Below, piece by piece: positions 8,564 through 15,988 of a stretch of DNA of 64,000 nucleotides. Each line of letters begins with the position of its first letter. Position 1 is the stretch's first letter. The notes beneath the pieces are model-generated. The model searched no databases, was not told the DNA's origin, and saw only the letters and a program-made list of their open reading frames with translations. Source of the DNA: Cognatiyoonia sp965661665. Lineage in GTDB: Bacteria > Pseudomonadota > Alphaproteobacteria > Rhodobacterales > Rhodobacteraceae. The stretch spans positions 62,001-126,000 of the forward strand of contig NZ_CBFIEO010000006.1 in NCBI RefSeq assembly GCF_965661665.1, given 5' to 3'. Made by a program: the position numbers and the translations under genes.

Positions 8564-9229
8564 ATGAATCGCCTTTTTCATTACCCGCTGTCCCCGTTTT
8601 CCCGCAAAGTGCGCCTGACCCTTGCGGAGAAGAAGATTGAGGTAGAGCTGGTGGAAGAACGGTACTGGGAAAAAGACGGCGATTTCCTGCTGCGCAATCC
8701 AGCAGGCAAGGTACCTGTCTTGCGAATGGGGTCGCGTACGATGTCCGACAGCACCGCGATTTGTGAGTATCTGGAGGAGGCACATCCAACACCCGCTCTC
8801 TTCCCACATGGGCCAGAGGCGCGGTACGAAGTGCGCCGTTTGGTCGGCTGGTTTGACGACAAGTTTTACCACGAAGTGACATCGAAGCTGTTGGGCGAAC
8901 GGATGTTCCGCAAGGTGATGGGCACCGGCTATCCCGACAGCGCGAACGTGAAATCAGGGGCCAAGGCGATCAAGGCGCATCTGGATTACATGACGCAGCT
9001 CTTGGACCAGCGGCGGTGGCTGGCGGGCAATGACATGTCGATGGCTGATTTTGCTGCCGCGGCGCAGCTGTCCTGTCTTGATTACATTTCTGACGTGGAT
9101 TGGAACCGGTCCGAGGTGGTCAAGGAATGGTACGCCAAGATCAAATCGCGCCCTGCGTTTCGGTCGCTTTTGGCCGATCAAGTGCCTGGCTTTCCGCAGC
9201 CGTCGCATTATGCTGATCTGGATTTCTAA
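8564..9229 (+). CDS. Glutathione S-transferase family protein
   Basis: 221 residues with an N-terminal thioredoxin-like domain (Y-P-L-S-P-F-S-R-K-V-R near residue 6, then G-K-V-P-V-L and the S-D-S-T-A-I glutathione-contact segment) and an all-helical C-terminal domain with the N-cap motif S-M-A-D-F-A. The likely role is glutathione conjugation or peroxide reduction; the substrate cannot be read from sequence. An ATG start at 8564 is preferred over an in-frame TTG at 8558. It lies upstream of queG on the same strand. Confidence 0.88.
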   Translation: MNRLFHYPLSPFSRKVRLTLAEKKIEVELVEERYWEKDGDFLLRNPAGKVPVLRMGSRTMSDSTAICEYLEEAHPTPALFPHGPEARYEVRRLVGWFDDKFYHEVTSKLLGERMFRKVMGTGYPDSANVKSGAKAIKAHLDYMTQLLDQRRWLAGNDMSMADFAAAAQLSCLDYISDVDWNRSEVVKEWYAKIKSRPAFRSLLADQVPGFPQPSHYADLDF

Positions 9230-9265
9230 TCTGGCGCTCTGCCCCCGCAGCTGCGCCGCTCCCCC

Positions 9266-9284
9266 GGGATATTTTTGGCAAGAG
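9266..9284 (+). repeat. Copy A of a dispersed gene-leader repeat
   Basis: GGGATATTTTTGGCAAGAG occurs here just before or inside the queG start and again, identical, before recF at 56808-56826. Both copies follow a C/G-rich segment. The AAGAG end may act as ribosome-binding sequence. Confidence 0.7.
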
Positions 9285-9292
9285 AAAAGCCT

Positions 9293-10324
9293 TTGAAGGC
9301 GGCTTTGGTCGCGTACGCCCGTGAGGCTGGCTTTGCCAAAGTAGGTGTCTGTCGGCCGGATGCAGTGCCGCAAATTGCCGGGCGATTGCAGGCCTTCGTA
9401 GACGAAGGTCGACATGGTCAGATGGGCTGGATGGCGGAGCGGATGGCGTGGCGCGGTGATCCTGCAGCACTTTGGCCAAAGGCGCGATCGGTCATCATGC
9501 TGGCGGAACCCTATACCCCCGATCAAGACCCCATGGAGATTTTGGGCCATCCTGCAAAGGCTGCGATCAGTGTCTATGCGCAGGGCCGCGACTATCATGA
9601 TGTGGTGAAAAAGCGCCTGAAAAACGTGGGGCGCTGGCTGATCGAGCAACGTCCGGGTGCGGAGATCAAGGTCTTTGTCGATACAGCACCTGTGATGGAG
9701 AAGCCCTTAGCGCAAGCAGCGGGGTTGGGCTGGCAAGGCAAGCACACTAACCTGTTGTCGCGCGATTTGGGGAATTGGTTTTTTCTAGGGGCGATCTTCA
9801 CAACCGTCGAGTTGGAGCCGGATGCGCCGGAGGCAGAGCATTGTGGTTCGTGCCGCGCCTGTCTGGATATTTGTCCGACGGATGCGTTTCCGGCCCCGTT
9901 TCAATTGGATGCGCGTCGGTGCATTTCTTACCTGACGATCGAGCATAAGGGCCCCATTGATCAGGCGTTGCGCAAGGGTTTGGGCAACCGGATTTATGGC
10001 TGTGATGATTGTCTGGCCGTTTGTCCATGGAACAAGTTCGCTAAGGCGGGGCGCGATGCGAAACTGGTGGCGCGTGAGGACTTGCGCGCGCCGGATTTGC
10101 TGGAATTGGCCGCGCTTGATGATGCCGCGTTTCGGCGGTTTTTCTCCGGCAGTCCGATCAAACGGATCGGGCGGGATCGCTTTGTGCGCAATGTGGCCTA
10201 TGCCTTGGGCAACTCAGGATTGGCGCAGGCGGGCCCCGTGTTGCAGCGGTTGATGGATGATCCGGACCCTGCCGTCGCCGAAGGTGCACGCTGGGCGTTG
10301 GAGCAATTGGAGGGCATGACATGA
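9293..10324 (+). CDS. queG: Epoxyqueuosine reductase
   Basis: Last step of queuosine synthesis in tRNA: cobalamin- and Fe-S-dependent reduction of epoxyqueuosine to queuosine. The protein has the two 4Fe-4S motifs (C-G-S-C-R-A-C-L-D-I-C-P-T-D-A-F and C-D-D-C-L-A-V-C-P-W-N-K-F), the conserved D-T-A-P-V-M-E-K segment with the catalytic Asp, and a C-terminal HEAT-like repeat. No ATG is available. TTG at 9293 follows an AAGAGAAAAG ribosome-binding sequence; an alternative TTG at 9275 lies inside the leader repeat and would add six residues. The stop overlaps the next start (ATGA). Confidence 0.93.
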   Translation: MKAALVAYAREAGFAKVGVCRPDAVPQIAGRLQAFVDEGRHGQMGWMAERMAWRGDPAALWPKARSVIMLAEPYTPDQDPMEILGHPAKAAISVYAQGRDYHDVVKKRLKNVGRWLIEQRPGAEIKVFVDTAPVMEKPLAQAAGLGWQGKHTNLLSRDLGNWFFLGAIFTTVELEPDAPEAEHCGSCRACLDICPTDAFPAPFQLDARRCISYLTIEHKGPIDQALRKGLGNRIYGCDDCLAVCPWNKFAKAGRDAKLVAREDLRAPDLLELAALDDAAFRRFFSGSPIKRIGRDRFVRNVAYALGNSGLAQAGPVLQRLMDDPDPAVAEGARWALEQLEGMT

Positions 10325-11332
10325 GATTTGCAACGGTGATCGCGGTGGCCCTGATGCCGCTCAGCACAATCGCGCAGGTGCAGCAAGGTGCGCCTAACGC
10401 GGACTTTGCGCCTGCCTTTGAAAACCAGACCCGCGCGCCCGCTTTGGCGGAGACGCCTTTGGACGTGACGGTTTTTGCCAAAGGTTTGCGGCGGCCTTGG
10501 GGGATTGCGCCTCTGCCCAGCGGACAGTTTCTGGTGACGGAGCGCGGCGGCGCGCTGCGTGTGTTGTCGGCGGATGGGTCGGTATCGGGGCCAATCTCTG
10601 GTATGCTAGATGTATTTGCCGATGGGCAGGGTGGGTTATTGGATGTGGCGATCTCCCCGCGGTTTTCGCAAGATCGGACGGTTTTCTGGACCTACTCCAA
10701 ACCTGTGCGCGGGGGCGCGGTGACTGCGGCCGCGCGAGGGGCGCTCAGCAATGAAGGGCGGTTGACGGCGGTGCGCGATATCTTTGTGCAGTCAGACCCC
10801 AATCGGGGCGGGCAGCATTTTGGCAGCCGGATCATTCCAATGCGCGATGGTACCGTCTGGATCACCACCGGTGATCGGGGTGAAGGGGACAGTGGAACGA
10901 TGCCGCAACAGTTGGACAGCATCGTTGGCAAGGTGATCCGCGTCACGGCTGACGGCGGTGTGCCGCAGGGTAACCGGTTTGTCGGGCAAGCGGGGGCGGA
11001 GGCGATCTGGTCCCTCGGTCATCGCAATATGCAGGGCGCTGCGATTGATGATCGTGGGCAGCTCTGGACGATCGAACATGGCCCGCGCGGTGGGGATGAG
11101 TTGAACCTGCCGCTGGCGGGGCGGAACTATGGCTGGCCGATTGTGTCATACGGCATCAATTACTCGGGCGATCCTTTGGGGTCGGGGGTTGCGGTGCTGT
11201 CGGGGACAGAGCAGCCGGTTTACTACTGGGACCCCGTGATCGCGCCTGCGGGACGTTGAGGTTTTGGCTGATGGGCGGGTTTTGCTGTTGGTGGACAGTG
11301 GGGAGATTCTGGCAATGAGGCCCGGGGGCTAG
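10321..11332 (+). pseudogene. Broken soluble aldose (sorbosone) dehydrogenase gene
   Basis: PQQ-dependent sugar dehydrogenase family (glucose/sorbosone dehydrogenase beta-propeller, like E. coli YliI). It has a signal peptide (M-R-F-A-T-V-I-A-V-A-L, cleavage near residue 19) and typical blade motifs such as R-P-W-G-I-A, D-R-G-E-G-D-S and E-H-G-P-R-G-G-D-E. The frame ends at 11259 straight after W-D-P-V-I-A-P-A-G. In another frame, 11255-11332 encodes the usual C-terminal blade (E-V-L-A-D-G-R-V-L-L-L then G-E-I-L-A-M) with its own stop. Compared with family members about 50-60 residues are missing between the two parts, so an internal deletion with frame change removed the end of the propeller. 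A shortened protein could still be made, but the fold would not close. Confidence 0.8.
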
Positions 11333-11591
11333 TTGAGGCTGGTTTTTAAGCAAGGCAGTGCACAGATCGAATTCAAGCTGAAGACGCCGGTCTAACACCT
11401 GCCCGACCCGGCGGGCTGGTGTTTTGGTCTCTGTTGATTTCCGAAATTCTATGGAGCGTGCTTTGCTGCCTTTCAGCTCCGTCGCATCTTTGTTGAGGCA
11501 CCAGCCCACGGGCAGGGGTTAGACTGTCTGATGGTGTTATATTAGCTGAGGCTTGTGTATCTAACAAAAGCCGTCAGCCTCCTCCAAACCG

Positions 11592-12458
11592 CTAAGACCG
11601 CACCAACTTCTCATAGTCGTCCGCCACGTCCAGAACCATCTGGCCAACCTCGAAGTTGTAGTCGCCGATCTGGCCGACGGGGGTGACTTCGGCGGCGGTG
11701 CCGGTGAGCCAGCATTGCTGGAAGCTTTCCAGCTCTTCCGGCATGATGACCCGCTCGTGGACTTTGACCTGTTTGTCTTGCAGGCGGCTGATGACAGTTT
11801 GGCGGGTGAGGCCGTTGAGGAAGCAGTCGGCCTTGGGCGTGTGTACTTCACCGTCTTTGACAAAGAAGATGTTGGCGCCCGTGCATTCTGCAACATAGCC
11901 GCGCCAATCCATGAAGAGCGCGTCGGAGCAGCCTTTCGCTTCTGCCGCGTGTTTTGACGTGGTGCAGATCATATAAAGACCGGCAGCCTTGGCGTGCACA
12001 GGGATAGTTTCTGGCGACGGGCGTTTCCATTTGGCAATGTCGATCTTGGCGCCTTTGGTCTTGGCATCGCCATAGTAGTTGCCCCATTCCCACGCCGCGA
12101 TGGCGAGGTGGACAGGGTTACGGGCGGAGGCGACACCCATGTCTTCGCCAGCGCCGCGCCAAGCAACCGCGCGCACATAGGCGTCGGTCAGGCCGTTGAC
12201 TTGCAGAACCTCAGCTTTGGCGGCTTCAATCTCATCTACGGTGAAAGGAATCGCAAAATCCAACTCACCGGCAGAGAAGTGCAGACGTTCGGAGTGTTCG
12301 CGGCTCAAGAAGATCTTTCCGTTGTAGGCACGTTCGCCTTCAAACACGGAGGAGGCATAGTGCATCGCATGGCTCAACACATGCACGTTTGCCGATCTCC
12401 AATCGACCATTTGGCCGTCGAACCAAATCTTTCCATCGCGATCATCATATGCAGCCAT
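11592..12458 (-). CDS. ilvE: Branched-chain amino acid aminotransferase
   Basis: Class IV PLP-dependent aminotransferase that makes leucine, isoleucine and valine from the 2-oxo acids with glutamate. The frame shows the N-terminal K-I-W-F-D-G segment, the pyridoxal lysine in H-A-K-A-A-G-L-Y, and the E-C-T-G-A-N-I-F-F-V and G-L-T-R-Q-T-V motifs. 288 residues from the ATG at 12458, which has a GGGAGAGG ribosome-binding site; an ATG ten codons upstream (12488) lacks one. It is divergent from petP across a leader with three inverted repeats. Confidence 0.95.
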   Translation of the reverse strand: MAAYDDRDGKIWFDGQMVDWRSANVHVLSHAMHYASSVFEGERAYNGKIFLSREHSERLHFSAGELDFAIPFTVDEIEAAKAEVLQVNGLTDAYVRAVAWRGAGEDMGVASARNPVHLAIAAWEWGNYYGDAKTKGAKIDIAKWKRPSPETIPVHAKAAGLYMICTTSKHAAEAKGCSDALFMDWRGYVAECTGANIFFVKDGEVHTPKADCFLNGLTRQTVISRLQDKQVKVHERVIMPEELESFQQCWLTGTAAEVTPVGQIGDYNFEVGQMVLDVADDYEKLVRS

Positions 12459-12492
12459 CGGGCCTCTCCCATTCCATTTATTACTCATTTAG

Positions 12493-12569
12493 GTCCGAAC
12501 CGGACATAAAATTACGCAAATCATCAGAATTGGTACCAATTCGATCTTGGAATGTCAACAACACTGACA
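12493..12569. promoter_or_regulatory. ilvE-petP divergent leader with three inverted repeats
   Basis: Three separate symmetries: GTCCG-AAC-CGGAC at 12493-12505, the perfect 16-base palindrome GAATTGGTACCAATTC at 12527-12542, and TGTCA-N7-TGACA at 12553-12569. The last is nearest the petP start (31 bases) and could be an autoregulatory MarR-type site. Which protein binds which repeat cannot be read from sequence. Confidence 0.5.
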
Positions 12570-12600
12570 TATTCTTACGTCAATTATCGAAGAGACTTTC

Positions 12601-13107
12601 ATGAACCAACCGACGGCCAAAACCTCCCCGCAAGCGTTGTTGTTTCTCACTGACGAGCAGTTGCGCATCGGTATCGAGGCGATGTTCTTTGCCTATCGGG
12701 GGTTTACCTCTGATCCGGACCGGATTTTGGCAGAGCAAGGCTATGGCCGTGCACATCACCGCGCCATTCATTTCATTCAGCGCAGCCCGGGGACGACAGT
12801 GAATAACCTGCTGACGATCTTGGGTGTGACAAAGCAATCGCTGAATCGTGTGTTGCGCACTTTGATCGAAGACGGTTTGGTGTCGAGCACTGTCGGGACG
12901 GTGGACCGGCGGGAGCGTCATTTGCATCTCACCGATGCAGGCGTGGCCTTGGAACGGCAGCTGTCGAATGCGCAGAGCGCGCGGATGCGCGATGCGTTCA
13001 GGCGGGCGGGGCCGGAAGCCGTTGCAGGATTTCGCACGGTGCTTGAGGCGATGATGGATGAGGATATTCGCGGCAGTTATGCGGCGCTGAGAGACAAAAC
13101 AGAATGA
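12601..13107 (+). CDS. petP: MarR-family regulator PetP
   Basis: 168-residue winged-helix protein with the MarR order: N-terminal dimerisation helix, recognition helix in V-T-K-Q-S-L-N-R-V-L, and the wing D-R-R-E-R-H-L-H-L-T. It overlaps the response-regulator gene downstream by four bases. A MarR gene followed by an OmpR-type regulator is the petP-petR arrangement described in Rhodobacter capsulatus, where petR is needed for cytochrome bc1 production. The function is assigned from this order and family, not from a unique motif. Confidence 0.82.
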   Translation: MNQPTAKTSPQALLFLTDEQLRIGIEAMFFAYRGFTSDPDRILAEQGYGRAHHRAIHFIQRSPGTTVNNLLTILGVTKQSLNRVLRTLIEDGLVSSTVGTVDRRERHLHLTDAGVALERQLSNAQSARMRDAFRRAGPEAVAGFRTVLEAMMDEDIRGSYAALRDKTE

Positions 13108-13805
13108 ATTCTGACGACGCACATTTGTTGATTGTGGATGATGATGAGCGCATTCGCAGGCTCTTACAAAAGTTTCTGATCCGCAGCGGGTTTTTGGTCA
13201 GCAGCGCACGGGATGCCGCCCATGCGCGGCGGATTTTGAGCGGTTTGGAGTTCGACCTCATCGTGCTCGATGTGATGATGCCGGGGGAGGATGGTCTGTC
13301 GCTCTGCCGTGATCTGCGCAGCAAGATGGAGACGCCGATCCTTTTGTTGACCGCAAAGGGGGAGACGGGCGACCGTATTCACGGTTTGGAGTCGGGGGCA
13401 GACGATTACCTCGCCAAGCCGTTTGAGCCGAAGGAGCTGTTGTTGCGGATCAATGCGATCCTGCGTCGCGTGCCGACGTCTGAACCAGCTGTCGTAGCAC
13501 CCACTGTTCTGAACATGGGCGATATTCGCTATGACATTGCGCGGGGGGAGTTGTGGCAGGGCGATGATCTGGTCCGGCTCACTGCGACCGAAAGCCAGTT
13601 GATGCGCATCTTCTCCTCCGCCCCCGGGGAGGCGATGACACGCGCGCGCTTGGTTGAGGAGTTGGGCCGTTCCGGTGGGCAAACGCAGGAGCGGGCGGTC
13701 GACGTGCAGATCACCCGCCTCAGACGCAAGATCGAAGCAGACCCTAAGCAACCCCGCTATTTGCAGACCGTGCGCGGTGCGGGCTATATGCTCGCCCCTG
13801 ATTGA
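13104..13805 (+). CDS. petR: OmpR-family response regulator PetR
   Basis: 233 residues: a receiver domain with acidic residues at I-V-D-D-D-E, the phospho-acceptor Asp in I-V-L-D-V-M-M-P-G near residue 55 and Lys in L-A-K-P-F-E, then a winged-helix DNA-binding domain with the E-R-A-V-D-V-Q-I-T-R-L-R-R-K-I recognition segment. No histidine kinase gene is adjacent. It is translationally coupled to petP (ATGA overlap), as in Rhodobacter. Confidence 0.85.
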   Translation: MNSDDAHLLIVDDDERIRRLLQKFLIRSGFLVSSARDAAHARRILSGLEFDLIVLDVMMPGEDGLSLCRDLRSKMETPILLLTAKGETGDRIHGLESGADDYLAKPFEPKELLLRINAILRRVPTSEPAVVAPTVLNMGDIRYDIARGELWQGDDLVRLTATESQLMRIFSSAPGEAMTRARLVEELGRSGGQTQERAVDVQITRLRRKIEADPKQPRYLQTVRGAGYMLAPD

Positions 13806-13861
13806 TCTGCCAAAAGGCGCGGCTACGCCGCACACCATTCATTTAGAGTGCCTTCGGCGAA

Positions 13862-13881
13862 GGTATTTTTTCGCGAAAGAG
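13862..13881 (+). repeat. Possible diverged copy C of the leader repeat
   Basis: GGTATTTTTTCGCGAAAGAG follows a CCTTCGGCGAAGG hairpin and lies 37 bases before the deacetylase gene. It resembles the identical copies at 9266-9284 and 56808-56826 but is not identical, so its membership is tentative. Confidence 0.4.
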
Positions 13882-13917
13882 ATTGTGTTTTGGCCTGCGT
13901 TCGGGCTTTGGTGAGGC

Positions 13918-14844
13918 ATGTCTGTTTTACTAATCACCCATCCAGAGTGTTATGATCATGTGACCCCGCCGGGCCATCCTGAACAGGTGGCGCGGTTGGA
14001 TGCTGTGTTGGGGTCTTTGAAGGACCTAGGCTTGCTGGAGGCGAAAGCACCGATGGTGGCGGAGGATGATCTTTTGCGGGTCCATACCGCCGCGCACATC
14101 AAGGCAATCCGCGATGCAGCGCCAGAGAGCGGCTGGCGGTCGCTTGATACGGACACTCACATGTCGGCCGGGACTTTGGCGGCTGCCTATCGTGCCGCCG
14201 GTGGCGTGATCCGCGCGGTGGATGCGGTCCTGGGTGGGGAGGCTGGCGCGGCCTTTGTGGCGATGCGGCCCCCGGGCCATCATGCCGAACAAGAGACCCC
14301 GATGGGGTTTTGCTTTTTTGGCAATGTCGCGCTTGGGGCGAAATATGCGCTCGACCATCATGGGTTAAAGCGCGTCGCGATTGTCGATTTTGATGTGCAT
14401 CACGGGAACGGGACTCAAGCACTGGTCGAGGATGATCCTCGTATTCTGTTCTGTTCGTCGCATCAGTCCCCGCTTTGGCCAGGTAGCGGGGCGGCGCATG
14501 AGACGGGGCCACATGACACGATCCTGAATGTGCCCTTGCCGGGGGGTACGGCGTCGAAAGGGTTTCGCGATGCGATGGAGCGGTTTGTGTTGCCCCGTGT
14601 GGAGGCCTTCGCGCCAGAGCTCATCATGATTTCGGCTGGATTTGACGCCCACGCCGCCGATCCCTTAGCGGGGCTCAATCTAGTGGAGAGCGATTTTGCT
14701 TGGATCACGGGGCGCTTGTGTGATCTGGCGGAGAAAGACTGCGACGGGCGCGTGGTATCTGCGCTGGAAGGTGGCTATGATTTGGAAGCCTTGGGCGCGT
14801 CTACCCGAGCGCATGTGGAGATTCTGAAGGAGCGGAGCGGATGA
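13918..14844 (+). CDS. Histone deacetylase / acetylpolyamine amidohydrolase family protein
   Basis: 308-residue zinc hydrolase of the arginase-deacetylase superfamily that removes acetyl groups from amines. Visible catalytic motifs: R-P-P-G-H-H-A-E with the two active-site histidines near 121-122, D-F-D-V-H-H-G-N-G-T with zinc-binding Asp and His near 159-161, and S-A-G-F-D-A-H with the third zinc ligand. The natural substrate (acetylpolyamine, lysine or other) is unknown. The stop overlaps the xseB start, so it heads an xseB-ispA-dxs transcription unit. Confidence 0.93.
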   Translation: MSVLLITHPECYDHVTPPGHPEQVARLDAVLGSLKDLGLLEAKAPMVAEDDLLRVHTAAHIKAIRDAAPESGWRSLDTDTHMSAGTLAAAYRAAGGVIRAVDAVLGGEAGAAFVAMRPPGHHAEQETPMGFCFFGNVALGAKYALDHHGLKRVAIVDFDVHHGNGTQALVEDDPRILFCSSHQSPLWPGSGAAHETGPHDTILNVPLPGGTASKGFRDAMERFVLPRVEAFAPELIMISAGFDAHAADPLAGLNLVESDFAWITGRLCDLAEKDCDGRVVSALEGGYDLEALGASTRAHVEILKERSG

Positions 14845-15080
14845 GCGACACGAACGTGGATGAAATGAGTTTCGAAGATGCGATGCGCGAGCTTGAAGCG
14901 GTGGTGAGCCAGCTGGAGCGTGGCGATGTCGCCTTGGACCAGTCGATCGCGCTCTATGAGCGTGGCGCGGCTTTGAAAGCGCGCTGTGAGACGCAGTTGA
15001 AAGAAGCCGAGGAAAAGGTCGCCAAGATCACATTGGATGGTGAGGGGCAGCCAACCGGAACCGCCGCGCTTGATGGCTGA
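14841..15080 (+). CDS. xseB: Exodeoxyribonuclease VII small subunit
   Basis: 79 residues, mostly helical, with the family pattern S-F-E-D-A-M-R-E-L-E, V-V-S-Q-L-E-R-G-D and L-D-Q-S-I-A-L-Y-E-R-G. Several copies bind the catalytic XseA subunit, which is not in the window. It overlaps the deacetylase gene by four bases and ispA by eight. Confidence 0.95.
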   Translation: MSDTNVDEMSFEDAMRELEAVVSQLERGDVALDQSIALYERGAALKARCETQLKEAEEKVAKITLDGEGQPTGTAALDG

Positions 15081-15975
15081 CACGGCCCATCTTGAGACCC
15101 AGCTAGAGCGCGTGGGGCTGAGAGACGGCCGCACCCGTGTTGCCCGATTAGTGGAGGTGCGGGTCACAGCTTATACCGATGGGTTGCGCAACGGTTTGGG
15201 TGCGCCGATGAAACATGCGGTGGTGGGCGGCAAGATGCTGCGCGGGTTCTTTGTGTGTGAGACGGCGCGGCTGCACGGGATTGGTTATGGGCAGGCGGTC
15301 CCTGCTGCTGTGGCGATTGAATGCATCCACGCCTACAGCCTGGTGCATGACGATTTGCCCTGCATGGATGATGATGATCTGCGCCGTGGGTCACCGACCG
15401 TTCATGTGAAATGGGATGAGGCGACAGCGGTGCTGGTGGGCGATGCATTGCAGGCCTTTGCCTTTGAAGAAGTGGTGCGGTTTGACGGATCGGCGGAGGC
15501 GCGGCTGGCGTTAAGCCAATCCTTGGCGCAGGCCGCAGGTGCGGAAGGTATGGTGGGGGGGCAAGTGCTCGACATCGCGGCGGAAACGGCAGCGGTGCCA
15601 TTGACGCTGGACCAGATCACGGAATTGCAGGCTGGTAAGACGGGGGCGTTGCTGACGTGGTCCTGTATGGCGGGCGCGCGGATGGCCGGGGCCGACGTGG
15701 CACCGTTTCAGACCTATGGCGATAAGATCGGCTTGGCCTTTCAGATCGCCGATGACGTTTTGGATGTTGTAGGGGATGCGGCAGAGGTGGGCAAGGCCAC
15801 GCAGAAGGACGCGGATGCGGGCAAGGCCACGTTCGTATCGCTTCTTGGTTTGGCGGAGGCGAAGCGCCGTGCGCAGGCCCTTGTCGATGACGCCTGTGAC
15901 GCTTTGGCGCCCTTTGGCGCGGATGCCAACACCTTGCGGGAGGCGGCGCAGTTTGTTGTAAGCCGCAGCAATTAA
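15073..15975 (+). CDS. ispA: Farnesyl diphosphate synthase (polyprenyl synthetase)
   Basis: Condenses isopentenyl and dimethylallyl diphosphates to geranyl and farnesyl diphosphate. 300 residues from the ATG at 15073 (overlap with xseB). The first aspartate-rich motif D-D-L-P-C-M-D-D-D-D-L-R-R-G and the second I-A-D-D-V-L-D-V are present. It sits directly before dxs and together with idi (45 kb) and crtE (33.6 kb) supplies the isoprenoid route. The nearby residues are typical of the short-chain bacterial type. Confidence 0.94.
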   Translation: MADTAHLETQLERVGLRDGRTRVARLVEVRVTAYTDGLRNGLGAPMKHAVVGGKMLRGFFVCETARLHGIGYGQAVPAAVAIECIHAYSLVHDDLPCMDDDDLRRGSPTVHVKWDEATAVLVGDALQAFAFEEVVRFDGSAEARLALSQSLAQAAGAEGMVGGQVLDIAAETAAVPLTLDQITELQAGKTGALLTWSCMAGARMAGADVAPFQTYGDKIGLAFQIADDVLDVVGDAAEVGKATQKDADAGKATFVSLLGLAEAKRRAQALVDDACDALAPFGADANTLREAAQFVVSRSN

Positions 15976-15988
15976 GAGGTTGTCCGCT

